Shown: positions 1 to 7,801, counted from the first letter of the stretch. The stretch: 17,966 nt of DNA from an uncultured Ruminococcus sp. (GCA_902773045.1 CACYDE010000098.1:1-17966); one strand, 5' to 3'. Notes: generated by a model from the letters alone, not told the origin. Translations and numbers: made by a program.

Positions 1-89
1 GCAGTATGCCTGCAAGATTTCTGTACACTCTGACGAAAAAATCTACTGCGCATCTTCGGCACAATCTCTGTGCGGTATTGCCTTAAAAA

Positions 90-1262
90 TTACGAATCGA
101 TCCAGCTGATATAATTATCAATACCGTTTGAAATTCCGTTTACTATCTTGTTCTGATAGTCGTCGCTTGCCATGAGAAGATCTTCCTGAGGGTTGGTCAT
201 ATATCCTACCTCAACGATCGTTACGGGAACCTGCGCCCAATTTATTCCGCTCATGGAATCGGTTTCCCAGACATATTCTTTGCGGCAGCCTGTCGCAGAG
301 ACAAGCTCGTCAAGAACGTTGTCCGAAAGCGCTCTTGATTCGTTGTATAGGTAAGAGTTGTAGGGGTTGCCGGGAGTCTGACAGATCGTCATTGCTCCGT
401 TTGCGCTTGTATCTTCCGAACCGTTGGCATGAATTCTTATGAAAGCATCTGCGTTTGCATTGTTCGCGATCGCAGAGCGTTCGCTGTTGCTGATATTGAC
501 GTCATGAGTCGTTCTCACCTGAATGACCTCATAGCCCCTCGCTTCAAGCTCGGTTTGAAGCTTAAGCGCGATCTGAAGTGTTAGCTGATATTCATATAAT
601 CCGCTTGTAGGTCCGTATGTTCCGCTGCTGACTCTCGCTTTAGTTTCATAAGCTCCCGGCCCGATAGGCTCGGGCGTGGGATCACCCTGCTGCTGATGAC
701 CCGCGTCAATGACAACGACCTTTCGTCCTTCGATCCGTTCATAATGTGATGTTTCGGGAACAGACCGATCGTCGGGAACGTAAGGTTCGGGTTCTTCGTT
801 TATCTCCGTGGTAGTATTGTCGTTGGAAGGTGAATTATCGTTGTTTTCGGGATTTTCGTCGATCGGCGGAGTGATATACTGAGAAGACGTTTGAGTCTGA
901 GATGAAACGCTGCTTTGCGCGGCTTTTGAAGAGTGCGTCTGAGAAGAAACCGTTCGTGGATCACTGCTCGAGACCCGGTGGGCGGATGTATCTGTTTGTG
1001 AAACGGGATCGGTATTTTCGCGGCTTTCGGAATCTTTAATTATCTGTGACGATGTATCAAAAAACTCCGTATCGAAAAGAATCTCGCTGTCAGATCCGAT
1101 ACCGGGGGAATTTTCGGTTTCTGCTTTTTCTTCCGACTGTGACTGTTCGGAAGAAATAATATTCTGTTCCGCATCACTTTTCTTGGAGCTGCACGAGCAG
1201 AGTCCCGTTGTCATACTTACGATCAAAGTGAACACAACAAGCTTTTTAAAAAGTGTTTTCAT
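90..1262 (-). CDS. N-acetylmuramoyl-L-alanine amidase (Amidase_3), lipoprotein
   Basis: Zinc amidase that cuts the bond between MurNAc and L-Ala in peptidoglycan, acting outside the cell. The 390-residue protein starts with a basic, hydrophobic signal (residues 1-24) ending in LCSC, so Cys24 is the likely lipidated residue. A Ser/Thr/Gln/Glu-rich linker of about 150 residues (25-175) follows and probably spans the wall. The catalytic domain is about 180-388. The expected zinc ligands are visible: His189 in VVVIDAGH, Glu224 in LYEYQL and His278 in IRIHANGS. The catalytic Glu351 lies in VEVGYM. The start is supported by AAGGAGAG at 1272-1279 and a promoter just upstream. It stands alone, downstream of asnB on the same strand but with its own promoter. 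The family call is firm. Whether it works in cell separation, sporulation or turnover cannot be told from sequence. Confidence 0.93.
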   Translation of the reverse strand: MKTLFKKLVVFTLIVSMTTGLCSCSSKKSDAEQNIISSEQSQSEEKAETENSPGIGSDSEILFDTEFFDTSSQIIKDSESRENTDPVSQTDTSAHRVSSSDPRTVSSQTHSSKAAQSSVSSQTQTSSQYITPPIDENPENNDNSPSNDNTTTEINEEPEPYVPDDRSVPETSHYERIEGRKVVVIDAGHQQQGDPTPEPIGPGAYETKARVSSGTYGPTSGLYEYQLTLQIALKLQTELEARGYEVIQVRTTHDVNISNSERSAIANNANADAFIRIHANGSEDTSANGAMTICQTPGNPYNSYLYNESRALSDNVLDELVSATGCRKEYVWETDSMSGINWAQVPVTIVEVGYMTNPQEDLLMASDDYQNKIVNGISNGIDNYISWIDS

Positions 1263-1289
1263 TTGGGATCACTCTCCTTATCCTTTATA

Positions 1290-1318
1290 ATTATATAGCA
1301 TAATGAAAATCTTTTCAA
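1290..1318 (-). promoter_or_regulatory. Promoter of the amidase gene
   Basis: Reading leftward, TTGAAA (1313-1318), a 17-base spacer and TATAAT (1290-1295) match the sigma-A consensus closely. The leader is short, about 20 bases, and holds the ribosome binding site at 1272-1279. Confidence 0.7.
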
Positions 1319-1328
1319 TAAAATTTTA

Positions 1329-1360
1329 AGGCTATAGGTAAAAGTTATCACCTATAGCCT
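1329..1360 (-). terminator. Terminator-like hairpin after asnB
   Basis: Perfect 11-bp inverted repeat AGGCTATAGGT / ACCTATAGCCT with a 10-base loop, 15 bases past the asnB stop. The following tract in the minus direction is TTAAAATTTT rather than a pure T run, so termination may be moderate. Some read-through into the amidase gene is possible. Confidence 0.6.
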
Positions 1361-1374
1361 CTTTGATTTTCAGA

Positions 1375-3243
1375 TCAATTTTTCTTCGGTTCAAATCCCT
1401 CGGGAGCGGTGACTTTATCGCTGCCAAAATATATATCATACCAAACGAGGAAAATATAAACAGTCCAAACTTTGCGGCTGTTATCCTCTTTTCCGTTGTA
1501 ATGATCGTCCAGGAATTTGATAAGCTCCTCACTGTTGAAGAACTGTTTTGCCGTTTCGGAATTGAATGTATCCTTGACGATATTATAGTATTTCTCGTCT
1601 TTGAGCCATACTCTCGTAGGAACAGGGAAACCAAGCTTCTTCTTCTCTGCGGAAGCCTTGGGCATGTGCCTGAGCGCCGCTTTACGCATAGCGTACTTTG
1701 TGTTTTCCTTGTTGACTCTGAGTCTGTAAGGGATCGTTCTTGCGGTTTTGAAAACTTCTTTGTCAAGGAACGGAACGCGCAGCTCCAGGCTGTTAGCCAT
1801 TGACATTCTGTCGGCTTTCAGAAGAATGTCTCCGACCATCCATGTATTGATATCAAGATACTGCATCTTCGTGATATCATCGTAATCCTTGACTCTGTCG
1901 TAATATTTCTTCGTATATTCCTGCGGTTCGTGAGCGATCGAACCGTCCTTGAGGATCTTCTGCTTTTCTTTCTTGTTGAACATAAAGGCATTTCCGATGA
2001 ATCTCTCTTCAACGCTCAGCGCGCCTCTGAGAATGAAGTTTCTGCCCTTGAATTTCGGAAGCGGTCTAACGACGGCTGCGAGAAATTTTCTCAGTCCGAG
2101 AGGAAGTTTCTGATATCCGCGAAGCGAATTGATCTCATTGTAGATCGTATAGCCTCCGAAAAGCTCGTCCGCGCCTTCTCCGGAGAGGACAACCTTAACG
2201 TACTCGCTCGCAAGCTTGGAAACGAAGTAGAGCGCAATGCAGGAAGGATCGGCAAGCGGCTGATCCATGTGATACTGAACCTTGCGGATATTTCCCCAGA
2301 ATTCCTCGCTTGAAATTATCTTGTACTTGTGATCGACTCCGATCTTTTCGGAAAGACCTTTCGCCCAGTCGATCTCGTTGTACTTTTCACCGAAATCAAA
2401 TCCGACGGTGAATGTTTTCTGGTCTGCAAAGTAAGTTGAAACGTAGCTGCTGTCAACGCCGCTCGACAGGAAACAGCCGACCTCAACGTCACTGATCTTG
2501 TGAGCGTTGACGGATTCTTCAAAAACCTTTTCGATCGTATCAACTGCTTCTTCTTCCGTAAGCTCCTCGTTCGGTTCAAAGGTTGCTTCCCAATATCTTG
2601 TGGTCGTCACCTTACCGTTTTTATACCAGAGGTAATGTCCCGGAAGCAGGCAGTATATACCCTCAAAGAATGTTTCCGGAGGAAGTGCATACTGAAATGA
2701 AAGATAGCTGTCGAGAGTCTTTCTGTTGAACTGCTTTTTATAAAGAGGAAATTCAAGAATACTCTTGATCTCCGAACCGTAAACGAAATGATCTCCGACC
2801 TGAGCGTAGTGCATGGGCTTTATTCCGAAGAAATCTCTTGCGATGAAAAGAGAGTCGTCCTTTGTGTTGTAGATCGCGAAACCGAACATTCCTCTCAGTC
2901 TGTCAACGACCTTTTCGCCCCACTCTTCGAAGCCGTGGATAATGACCTCGCTGTCTGTTTTCGTGTAAAATTTATAGCCAAGTTCGATCAGCTCGGCTCT
3001 GAGGATTTTATAGTTGTAGATCTCACCGTTGAATGTGAGAACCATGCTTTTGTCATGATTATAGATAGGCTGACTGCCCGTTCCGAGATCAATAATGCTC
3101 AGACGGCGGAAACCCATTGAGATCTTGCTGTCAGTGTAATAGCCGTCGCTGTCGGGACCTCTGTGAGTGATTACGTCTGCCATTCTGTGAATAACTTCGT
3201 TTTGTTTATCAAGCTTCCCGGTAAATCCGCATATACCGCACAT
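1375..3243 (-). CDS. asnB: Asparagine synthetase B, glutamine-hydrolysing
   Basis: Makes asparagine from aspartate, ATP and glutamine in the cytoplasm. The 622-residue protein has the usual two domains. The N-terminal glutaminase domain (about 2-210) has nucleophile Cys2 in MCGICG, exposed after Met removal, with RRLSIIDL (46-53), NGEIYN (72-77) and TDSEV (96-100). The synthetase domain (about 235-600) has the ATP pyrophosphatase loop SSGVDS (260-265) and SGEGADELFGGY (354-365). The length is normal for bacterial AsnB. The start is fixed by the nucleophile and by AAGGAG at 3253-3258. The gene has its own promoter at 3324-3352, and its leader holds a terminator-like hairpin. No T-box signature is visible in that leader. 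An asparaginase-like gene lies about 1.1 kb away on the other strand. Confidence 0.96.
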   Translation of the reverse strand: MCGICGFTGKLDKQNEVIHRMADVITHRGPDSDGYYTDSKISMGFRRLSIIDLGTGSQPIYNHDKSMVLTFNGEIYNYKILRAELIELGYKFYTKTDSEVIIHGFEEWGEKVVDRLRGMFGFAIYNTKDDSLFIARDFFGIKPMHYAQVGDHFVYGSEIKSILEFPLYKKQFNRKTLDSYLSFQYALPPETFFEGIYCLLPGHYLWYKNGKVTTTRYWEATFEPNEELTEEEAVDTIEKVFEESVNAHKISDVEVGCFLSSGVDSSYVSTYFADQKTFTVGFDFGEKYNEIDWAKGLSEKIGVDHKYKIISSEEFWGNIRKVQYHMDQPLADPSCIALYFVSKLASEYVKVVLSGEGADELFGGYTIYNEINSLRGYQKLPLGLRKFLAAVVRPLPKFKGRNFILRGALSVEERFIGNAFMFNKKEKQKILKDGSIAHEPQEYTKKYYDRVKDYDDITKMQYLDINTWMVGDILLKADRMSMANSLELRVPFLDKEVFKTARTIPYRLRVNKENTKYAMRKAALRHMPKASAEKKKLGFPVPTRVWLKDEKYYNIVKDTFNSETAKQFFNSEELIKFLDDHYNGKEDNSRKVWTVYIFLVWYDIYFGSDKVTAPEGFEPKKN

Positions 3244-3280
3244 AATCAGAAACTCCTTTTCTTTCCAACTTTTAAAATCA

Positions 3281-3306
3281 GAAAAAGCGTAAATTCACGC
3301 TTTTTC
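3281..3306 (-). promoter_or_regulatory. Terminator-like hairpin in the asnB leader
   Basis: Perfect 10-bp inverted repeat GAAAAAGCGT / ACGCTTTTTC with a 6-base loop, between the asnB promoter and its ribosome binding site. In the minus direction the right arm ends in five Ts, followed by CTGATTTT, which gives it the look of an intrinsic terminator. Because it lies inside the predicted 5' leader (transcription start near 3317), it could attenuate asnB. No competing antiterminator stem is obvious to me. It would also stop plus-strand read-through. Confidence 0.5.
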
Positions 3307-3323
3307 ATTCCAACACAACTTAT

Positions 3324-3352
3324 ATGTTACCATAAATATACTTTTATTTCAA
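3324..3352 (-). promoter_or_regulatory. Promoter of asnB
   Basis: Leftward TTGAAA (3347-3352), 17-base spacer, TAACAT (3324-3329). The -10 box is 4 of 6 to consensus. This gives a leader of roughly 75 bases. Confidence 0.5.
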
Positions 3353-3614
3353 GTAGAGAATAGATTTTGTTTTGCAATTTCCGATGAAAAAATAAAAACA
3401 TTTTTCGAGCTTATTTTGTGACATTCGCATCTATAAAATTTGCTGTCCGTCATGAAAAAATGTTTTCCGTCGGTTTTCGGCCATTTGCGGCGCAGCCGTG
3501 ATATAATTTTAAATGAAATATGGCTGACCGCACAGACAATACCGTATTATTATTTATCAAGAAAGCGCATTTTATTTTTGACTCTATATTTCGTAAAAAT
3601 AAAAATGAATGCAC

Positions 3615-3642
3615 TTGAAATTGAACTTTTTTATGTTATAAT
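3615..3642 (+). promoter_or_regulatory. Promoter of the membrane protein / asparaginase operon
   Basis: TTGAAA (3615-3620), 16-base spacer, perfect TATAAT (3637-3642). The start of transcription would be near 3649, leaving a very short leader with a G-rich ribosome binding site (GGGGG at about 3660-3664) before the ATG at 3671. Confidence 0.65.
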
Positions 3643-3670
3643 TTTATTATAATAAGTTTGGGGGATAATT

Positions 3671-4321
3671 ATGAATAATAACAATAACATGCATTTTGGT
3701 TACGATCAAAGCAATCACATGTATAATTCTTCAAATCCGAATTATATTAATAACACCTACTACGGAGGGAATGCTTCTTACGGCGCTCCCGGCGCGGCTT
3801 TTCAAAACGCTTACGCGAATAATTACCCTATGGGGAAGGAAAACAAAAATATCGGGTTTATGTTCTGCTCGATCTTTATGATCGTTTCGGGGATTATATT
3901 CTTTTTCCTCGATCTCATCAGAAAAGCGCTCTTCGCTCTCCGTGAAGGAAAAAACGCTGTTAAAGCGGCGATGAATTATGACGTTGAGGGCGCGGTCTTT
4001 GGTGCGGCACGGACGGTCTCAAGCGCAATGGACGTCTTAAATCACACTGTTACGGCGCTGACGTTTGTGATGGTCGCAGTGGGGATCGTCGGAATTGTAT
4101 TTTACGCGGTTTTCAGATCTGACAAGTATAAATTCAGCCGATCCAAATGGAAGATAGTTCCGTCAGTCTGCGGCGCGGCAGCTGTGATTACTTCTGTTGT
4201 TTACGCGGTGATGCTTCTCTCTTCGCACTCGTCTTTCCTGATCTGTCTTCTCATTCTTGCGGTTATTTTTATTACACCTATATTATTCACAAAAACGGCA
4301 TGGAAATTCTATAAAAACTGA
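3671..4321 (+). CDS. Asn-rich N-terminus, four-helix membrane protein, unknown function
   Basis: I do not recognise this 216-residue protein as a named family. Residues 1-60 form a polar Asn/Tyr/Gly-rich stretch that starts with five Asn in a row and looks disordered. Four hydrophobic segments follow, at about 61-82, 128-148, 164-183 and 188-206, with an amphipathic loop (83-127) between the first two. The pattern suggests an inner-membrane protein with a cytoplasmic or wall-facing Asn-rich tail. It is the first gene of a plus-strand pair. Its stop lies 12 bases before the start of the asparaginase-like gene, so the two are probably co-translated. The Asn-rich tail beside an asparagine-metabolism gene is probably coincidence. 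The reading frame is well supported by the promoter and ribosome binding site. Confidence 0.8.
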   Translation: MNNNNNMHFGYDQSNHMYNSSNPNYINNTYYGGNASYGAPGAAFQNAYANNYPMGKENKNIGFMFCSIFMIVSGIIFFFLDLIRKALFALREGKNAVKAAMNYDVEGAVFGAARTVSSAMDVLNHTVTALTFVMVAVGIVGIVFYAVFRSDKYKFSRSKWKIVPSVCGAAAVITSVVYAVMLLSSHSSFLICLLILAVIFITPILFTKTAWKFYKN

Positions 4322-4333
4322 TAGGGTGATATT

Positions 4334-5350
4334 TTGAAAATACTTATCGTTTTCACCGGAGGAACTATCGGCAGCAGCGTTTTGAACGGAGTCGCCGATG
4401 TTGATGAAAAAAACTCCGGGACTTTAATGAATATCTGTCAAAACAAACCGGGGATCGAATTTGAGTTCGTTTCCCCGGTTAATATACTCAGTGAAAATTC
4501 CGACTGTGACACGCTGTCTGTGATATGCAGCTTTATGCTTTCACTTGATTATGAAAATTACGACGGAGTGATCTTAACTCATGGCAGCGACACGCTTTCA
4601 TTCACGTCGTCGATCCTCGGAATGATGCTTTCGTGGGTGAAGATCCCGATCGTGATAACCGCAGCCAACTATGTTCTGTCTTCTCCGAAAAGCAACGGAA
4701 AAGACAATTTCACGGCGTCACTGGATTTCATAAAATCGTTTCATGAAGGTCATCACAGCAATGCGGGTGTTTTTGTGATCTGGAAAAACGAAAACGAAGA
4801 AGTTTCCGTTCACATTTCGACAAGACTAAACGAAGCGGATCCGTATCTTGACTGTTTTCAAAGCTTCGGCGGAGTTCCTTTCGGGTATATGAAAAACGGC
4901 ATTTTTAAAAGGATCGAGAGTCCGCTTAATCCGATCTCAACTTTCCCGAATCCGCAAACGGAATTTTTGAGAGGAAAAAATATAGCGCTCAAAAATGATA
5001 TCCTTCTTATCCGGGGGTATGTGGGTCTTGATTTTGACTGTATTGATTTAAAGGGAAAATCAGCGGTCGTTTTCAAGCTTTATCATTCCGCCACCGCCTG
5101 TATGTCGGGAAAGAGCACATCTTTTTCCGAATTTTGCAAACGATGCTTCAAGTCGGGCGTGGACGTCTATATTTATTCCGCAAAACAAAGAGGTTATATT
5201 TATCGTTCCGCAAAGGATATTTCCCAAAGAGTTCAGCCGATGTATAATATTAATACGTCGTCGGCGTATACAAAGCTGTTGATCGCTTACAGCTTAAATA
5301 TAAAAGAGATATTGAATTCCACTGTTTTTTACGAAAATCTCCCCGGATAG
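4334..5350 (+). CDS. Type I L-asparaginase-like protein, divergent
   Basis: Asparaginase/glutaminase superfamily protein of 338 residues, close to the usual 330-350. It is probably cytoplasmic, as no signal peptide is visible. The first active-site motif is TGGTIG with nucleophile Thr11. The second is HGSDT (83-87), where the usual HGTDT Thr is Ser85 and Asp86 is kept. The small-molecule site region ITAANY (108-113) is also recognisable. The segment where the family's catalytic Lys is expected reads TRLNEAD (163-169) and shows no clear Lys, so activity or substrate may differ. The start codon is TTG at 4334, chosen because it places the nucleophile motif at the normal distance from the N-terminus. 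AGGGTG lies 6 bases upstream. It is the second gene of a two-gene operon, and a terminator overlaps its stop codon. Confidence 0.88.
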   Translation: MKILIVFTGGTIGSSVLNGVADVDEKNSGTLMNICQNKPGIEFEFVSPVNILSENSDCDTLSVICSFMLSLDYENYDGVILTHGSDTLSFTSSILGMMLSWVKIPIVITAANYVLSSPKSNGKDNFTASLDFIKSFHEGHHSNAGVFVIWKNENEEVSVHISTRLNEADPYLDCFQSFGGVPFGYMKNGIFKRIESPLNPISTFPNPQTEFLRGKNIALKNDILLIRGYVGLDFDCIDLKGKSAVVFKLYHSATACMSGKSTSFSEFCKRCFKSGVDVYIYSAKQRGYIYRSAKDISQRVQPMYNINTSSAYTKLLIAYSLNIKEILNSTVFYENLPG

Positions 5351-5367
5351 CTTCCGGGGAGATTTTT
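5334..5367. terminator. Shared two-way terminator between the asparaginase gene and glgB
   Basis: Perfect 13-bp stem AAAATCTCCCCGG / CCGGGGAGATTTT with a 7-base loop and TTTTT on the plus side. It includes the asparaginase stop codon (5348-5350) and begins 20 bases past the glgB stop in the other direction. One compact element therefore serves two convergent genes. Confidence 0.9.
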
Positions 5368-5386
5368 ATGGAGTAAGGAATCTTTA

Positions 5387-7570
5387 TTACTTTTTCTCTT
5401 TTTTAGCGGCAGGCTTTTTAGCCTTCTTCGGCTTTTCGTCCTTTTCTTCCTTTTCGTCCTCTTCTTTTTCCTCCGACTTTACATCTTCGGTTTTCTCGGA
5501 CTTTTCGTCTGTTTCGGCATCTTTATCTTCCTCGGAAGCTGTTTCTGCCTCCTTGGGTTTGTCTGCCTTTTTCTTCTTTTCGTCAGAGTCTTCGCCGTCT
5601 TTTGAAGTTTCGCCGGACTCTTTTTCGTCAGTATCCTTTTCCTCTTCGTCAGCCTTGGGCTTTTCGGGAGCGGGAAGTTCTTCCTTGAGTACGATGTAGT
5701 TCACACCAAGAGCAGGAAGTGTAATACTGATCGAATAGTCAAGATCGTGGTCGGGAACATTTTCGGCCATGATGTCGCCTTTGTTAACTGATCCGTAGCC
5801 GCCGAATTCGGGATCATCGGAGTTGAGAACTTCTTCATAGATTCCGTACTTCGGAACGGCGATCCTGTAGTTCTCTCTGGTGATCGGCTGGAAGTTGCAG
5901 ACTACGATAACCTCGCTTCCGTCTAACGCTATCCTTCTGAACGCGATAATGCTGTTTGCGGCGTCGTCGAGAGCTATCCAGCGGAATCCGTTCCAGTCGT
6001 AGTCGTTTTCGTGCATTGCGGGAACATCTTTGTAGAATTTGTTCAATGTTGCAATGTAGTGATTAAGCTGTTTGTGCGTATCATAATCAAGAAGATTCCA
6101 CTGGAGCTGTTCATTGGAATTCCACTCGTCAAACTGACCGATATCGCTGCCCATGAACATAAGCTTCTTTCCGGGATGAGCCATCATGTAACCCAAGAAA
6201 CCTCTCATTCCCTGGAATTTCATTTCATAGCTTCCGGGCATCTTATTGATGAGCGAACCTTTTCCGTAAACTACCTCATCGTGAGAGATCGGAAGGATAA
6301 AGTTCTCCGAGAAAGCATAGATCAGGCTGAACGTAAGCTCGTTCTGATGCCAGTTTCTCCACAGCGGATCCTCTTCGATGTAGGAAAGGGTGTCGTTCAT
6401 CCAACCCATGTTCCATTTATAGTCGAAACCAAGACCGTAGTCCTTGATCGGATAGCCCGTTACGTTTGCCCATGCGGTGCTTTCTTCGGCGATCATCAAA
6501 GCTTCGGGGTGGAGTGTATGGATAGTAGTATTAAGGTTCTGGAGGAATTCTACAGCAACGAGGTTTTCTCTTCCGCCGTACTGATTCGGGAGCCATTCTC
6601 CGTCCTTACGGTTATAATCGAGATAAAGCATAGAAGCAACGGCGTCAACGCGGATACCGTCGAAGTGGAATTCTTCGATCCAATAGTTAGCCGAAGAAAT
6701 GAGGAAGCTCTTAACTTCAAAACGTCCGAAATTGAAGATATACGTTCCCCATTCTTTATGTTCGCCGATCCTCCAGTCCTCGTATTCATAGCAGCCTGTT
6801 CCGTCAAAGCGGGCGAGACCGTGAGCGTCCTTCGGGAAGTGAGCCGGAACCCAGTCAAGAATTACGCCGATGCCTGCTTTATGGCATTCGTCAATGAAAT
6901 ACATAAGATCCTTCGGAGTTCCGTAACGTGAAGTAACTGCGTAGTAACCCGTTACCTGATAACCCCATGATCCGTCGAACGGGAACTCGGTCAGAGGCAT
7001 AAATTCGATATGAGTGTAGCCCATCTCCTTGATATAAGGAACGAGCGTTTCCGCAAGCTGTCTGTAGGAATAGAAGTTTCCGTCGTCATTCTTTTTCCAC
7101 GATCCTGCGTTGATCTCATAGATATTGATAGGCTGGTTTTTATGAGGATGAGATTTTTTGAATTCGTACCAATCATCGTCGCCCCACTCATAGCCGCTCA
7201 GGTCATAGACTTTTGAAGCGTTTTCGGGACGAAGCTGACAGTGGGAAGCGTAGGGATCGGTTTTGAGAGTTCTCTCGCCCCACTGAGTTTCAACGCTGTA
7301 TTTATAATTGTCATACTGAGAAACATTGTCTATAAAGGTTTCCCAAACGCCTGTATTCAGAACTCTGTACATATAGTTTGCGTGCTGATCCCAGCCGTTA
7401 AAATCGCCGACAACGGCAACGCTCTTGGCGTTCGGCGCCCATACTCTGAAAACGACGCCCTTGCGTCCCGCGATCTCCATGAAGTGAGAACCAAGATATT
7501 CATAAGCGTGAGTGGATTGACCGGTTAAAAAAAGTTCAAGCTGAGAATTATTATCAATATTGTTAGCCAT
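5387..7570 (-). CDS. glgB: 1,4-alpha-glucan branching enzyme
   Basis: Adds alpha-1,6 branches to glycogen-like alpha-glucan in the cytoplasm. The protein is 727 residues from the chosen start. A CBM48-type domain comes first (about 25-115, with VWAPNAKSVAVVGDFNGW). The GH13 barrel (about 145-530) follows, with region I DWVPAH (239-244), region II GIRVDAV (nucleophile Asp309), region III IAEES (acid/base Glu362) and region IV SHDE (429-432). A C-terminal beta domain runs to about 630. Residues 631-727 are a tail made almost only of Lys, Glu, Asp, Ser, Thr, Ala and Pro. The family normally ends near where this tail begins. I chose ATG 7570 because AAGAGG lies at 7578-7583. An in-frame ATG at 7606 has no such site. 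Two candidate promoters and a palindrome lie upstream. No other glycogen gene is nearby. Confidence 0.95.
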   Translation of the reverse strand: MANNIDNNSQLELFLTGQSTHAYEYLGSHFMEIAGRKGVVFRVWAPNAKSVAVVGDFNGWDQHANYMYRVLNTGVWETFIDNVSQYDNYKYSVETQWGERTLKTDPYASHCQLRPENASKVYDLSGYEWGDDDWYEFKKSHPHKNQPINIYEINAGSWKKNDDGNFYSYRQLAETLVPYIKEMGYTHIEFMPLTEFPFDGSWGYQVTGYYAVTSRYGTPKDLMYFIDECHKAGIGVILDWVPAHFPKDAHGLARFDGTGCYEYEDWRIGEHKEWGTYIFNFGRFEVKSFLISSANYWIEEFHFDGIRVDAVASMLYLDYNRKDGEWLPNQYGGRENLVAVEFLQNLNTTIHTLHPEALMIAEESTAWANVTGYPIKDYGLGFDYKWNMGWMNDTLSYIEEDPLWRNWHQNELTFSLIYAFSENFILPISHDEVVYGKGSLINKMPGSYEMKFQGMRGFLGYMMAHPGKKLMFMGSDIGQFDEWNSNEQLQWNLLDYDTHKQLNHYIATLNKFYKDVPAMHENDYDWNGFRWIALDDAANSIIAFRRIALDGSEVIVVCNFQPITRENYRIAVPKYGIYEEVLNSDDPEFGGYGSVNKGDIMAENVPDHDLDYSISITLPALGVNYIVLKEELPAPEKPKADEEEKDTDEKESGETSKDGEDSDEKKKKADKPKEAETASEEDKDAETDEKSEKTEDVKSEEKEEDEKEEKDEKPKKAKKPAAKKEKK

Positions 7571-7653
7571 AGGTGATCCTCTTTTCGTCTTTATTTTAAT
7601 TTTCATTTTTTACTTCATAAAATACTCCCACGGATTTTATGAAAACGCTTAAC

Positions 7654-7677
7654 GATATGATGATATCACATCATATC
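7654..7677. promoter_or_regulatory. Palindromic operator candidate over the proximal glgB promoter
   Basis: Perfect 9-bp inverted repeat GATATGATG / CATCATATC around a 6-base centre. It covers the -10 box and most of the spacer of the proximal promoter, as a repressor site would. The half-sites do not match a CcpA cre site. In RNA it could also fold as a hairpin if transcription starts upstream. Confidence 0.5.
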
Positions 7678-7688
7678 ATTCTTTTCAA
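7660..7688 (-). promoter_or_regulatory. glgB: Proximal glgB promoter (P2)
   Basis: Leftward TTGAAA (7683-7688), 17-base spacer, TATCAT (7660-7665). The leader would be about 83 bases to the ATG at 7570. The -10 and spacer lie inside the palindrome at 7654-7677. Confidence 0.5.
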
Positions 7689-7740
7689 CCGACAATATTA
7701 CACAACCGTCGAATAAATCGTCTTCATTCATGTCCCTTAT

Positions 7741-7801
7741 GTTAGTTTCCGTTTACACCCGACGGATCTCCGTCCATCAAAGCGTTAGTTTCCAAGGAAA
7801 C
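7741..7801. repeat. Direct and inverted repeats upstream of glgB
   Basis: GTTAGTTTCC occurs at 7741-7750 and again at 7784-7793. A GGAAAC at 7796-7801 is complementary to the GTTTCC part of either copy. Between the copies is a perfect hairpin GACGG-ATCT-CCGTC (7761-7774). In DNA this could be a pair of protein sites 43 bp apart. In a transcript from the distal promoter it could fold in two exclusive ways. Confidence 0.5.

Larger units (their letters stand above)
3244..3670. other. Divergent intergenic region between asnB and the membrane-protein gene
   Basis: 427 AT-rich bases. They hold the asnB leader hairpin and promoter on the left and a plus-strand promoter on the right. A second possible plus-strand extended -10 (TGA then TATAAT at 3502-3507) has no good -35. 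I see no RNA gene, and no protein gene with a ribosome binding site, in between. Confidence 0.5.

Noticed and set aside
3244..3430. T-box riboswitch before asnB
   Set aside because: I looked for the conserved T-box sequence and specifier layout. Neither is present and the leader is too short.
6011..6931. Long plus-strand frame of 306 codons inside glgB
   Set aside because: It is antisense to the GH13 catalytic core, whose motifs are intact. Long antisense frames are common opposite such codon use.
7571..7606. Upstream ATG of glgB at 7606
   Set aside because: No ribosome binding site precedes it, while AAGAGG lies at the right distance from ATG 7570.
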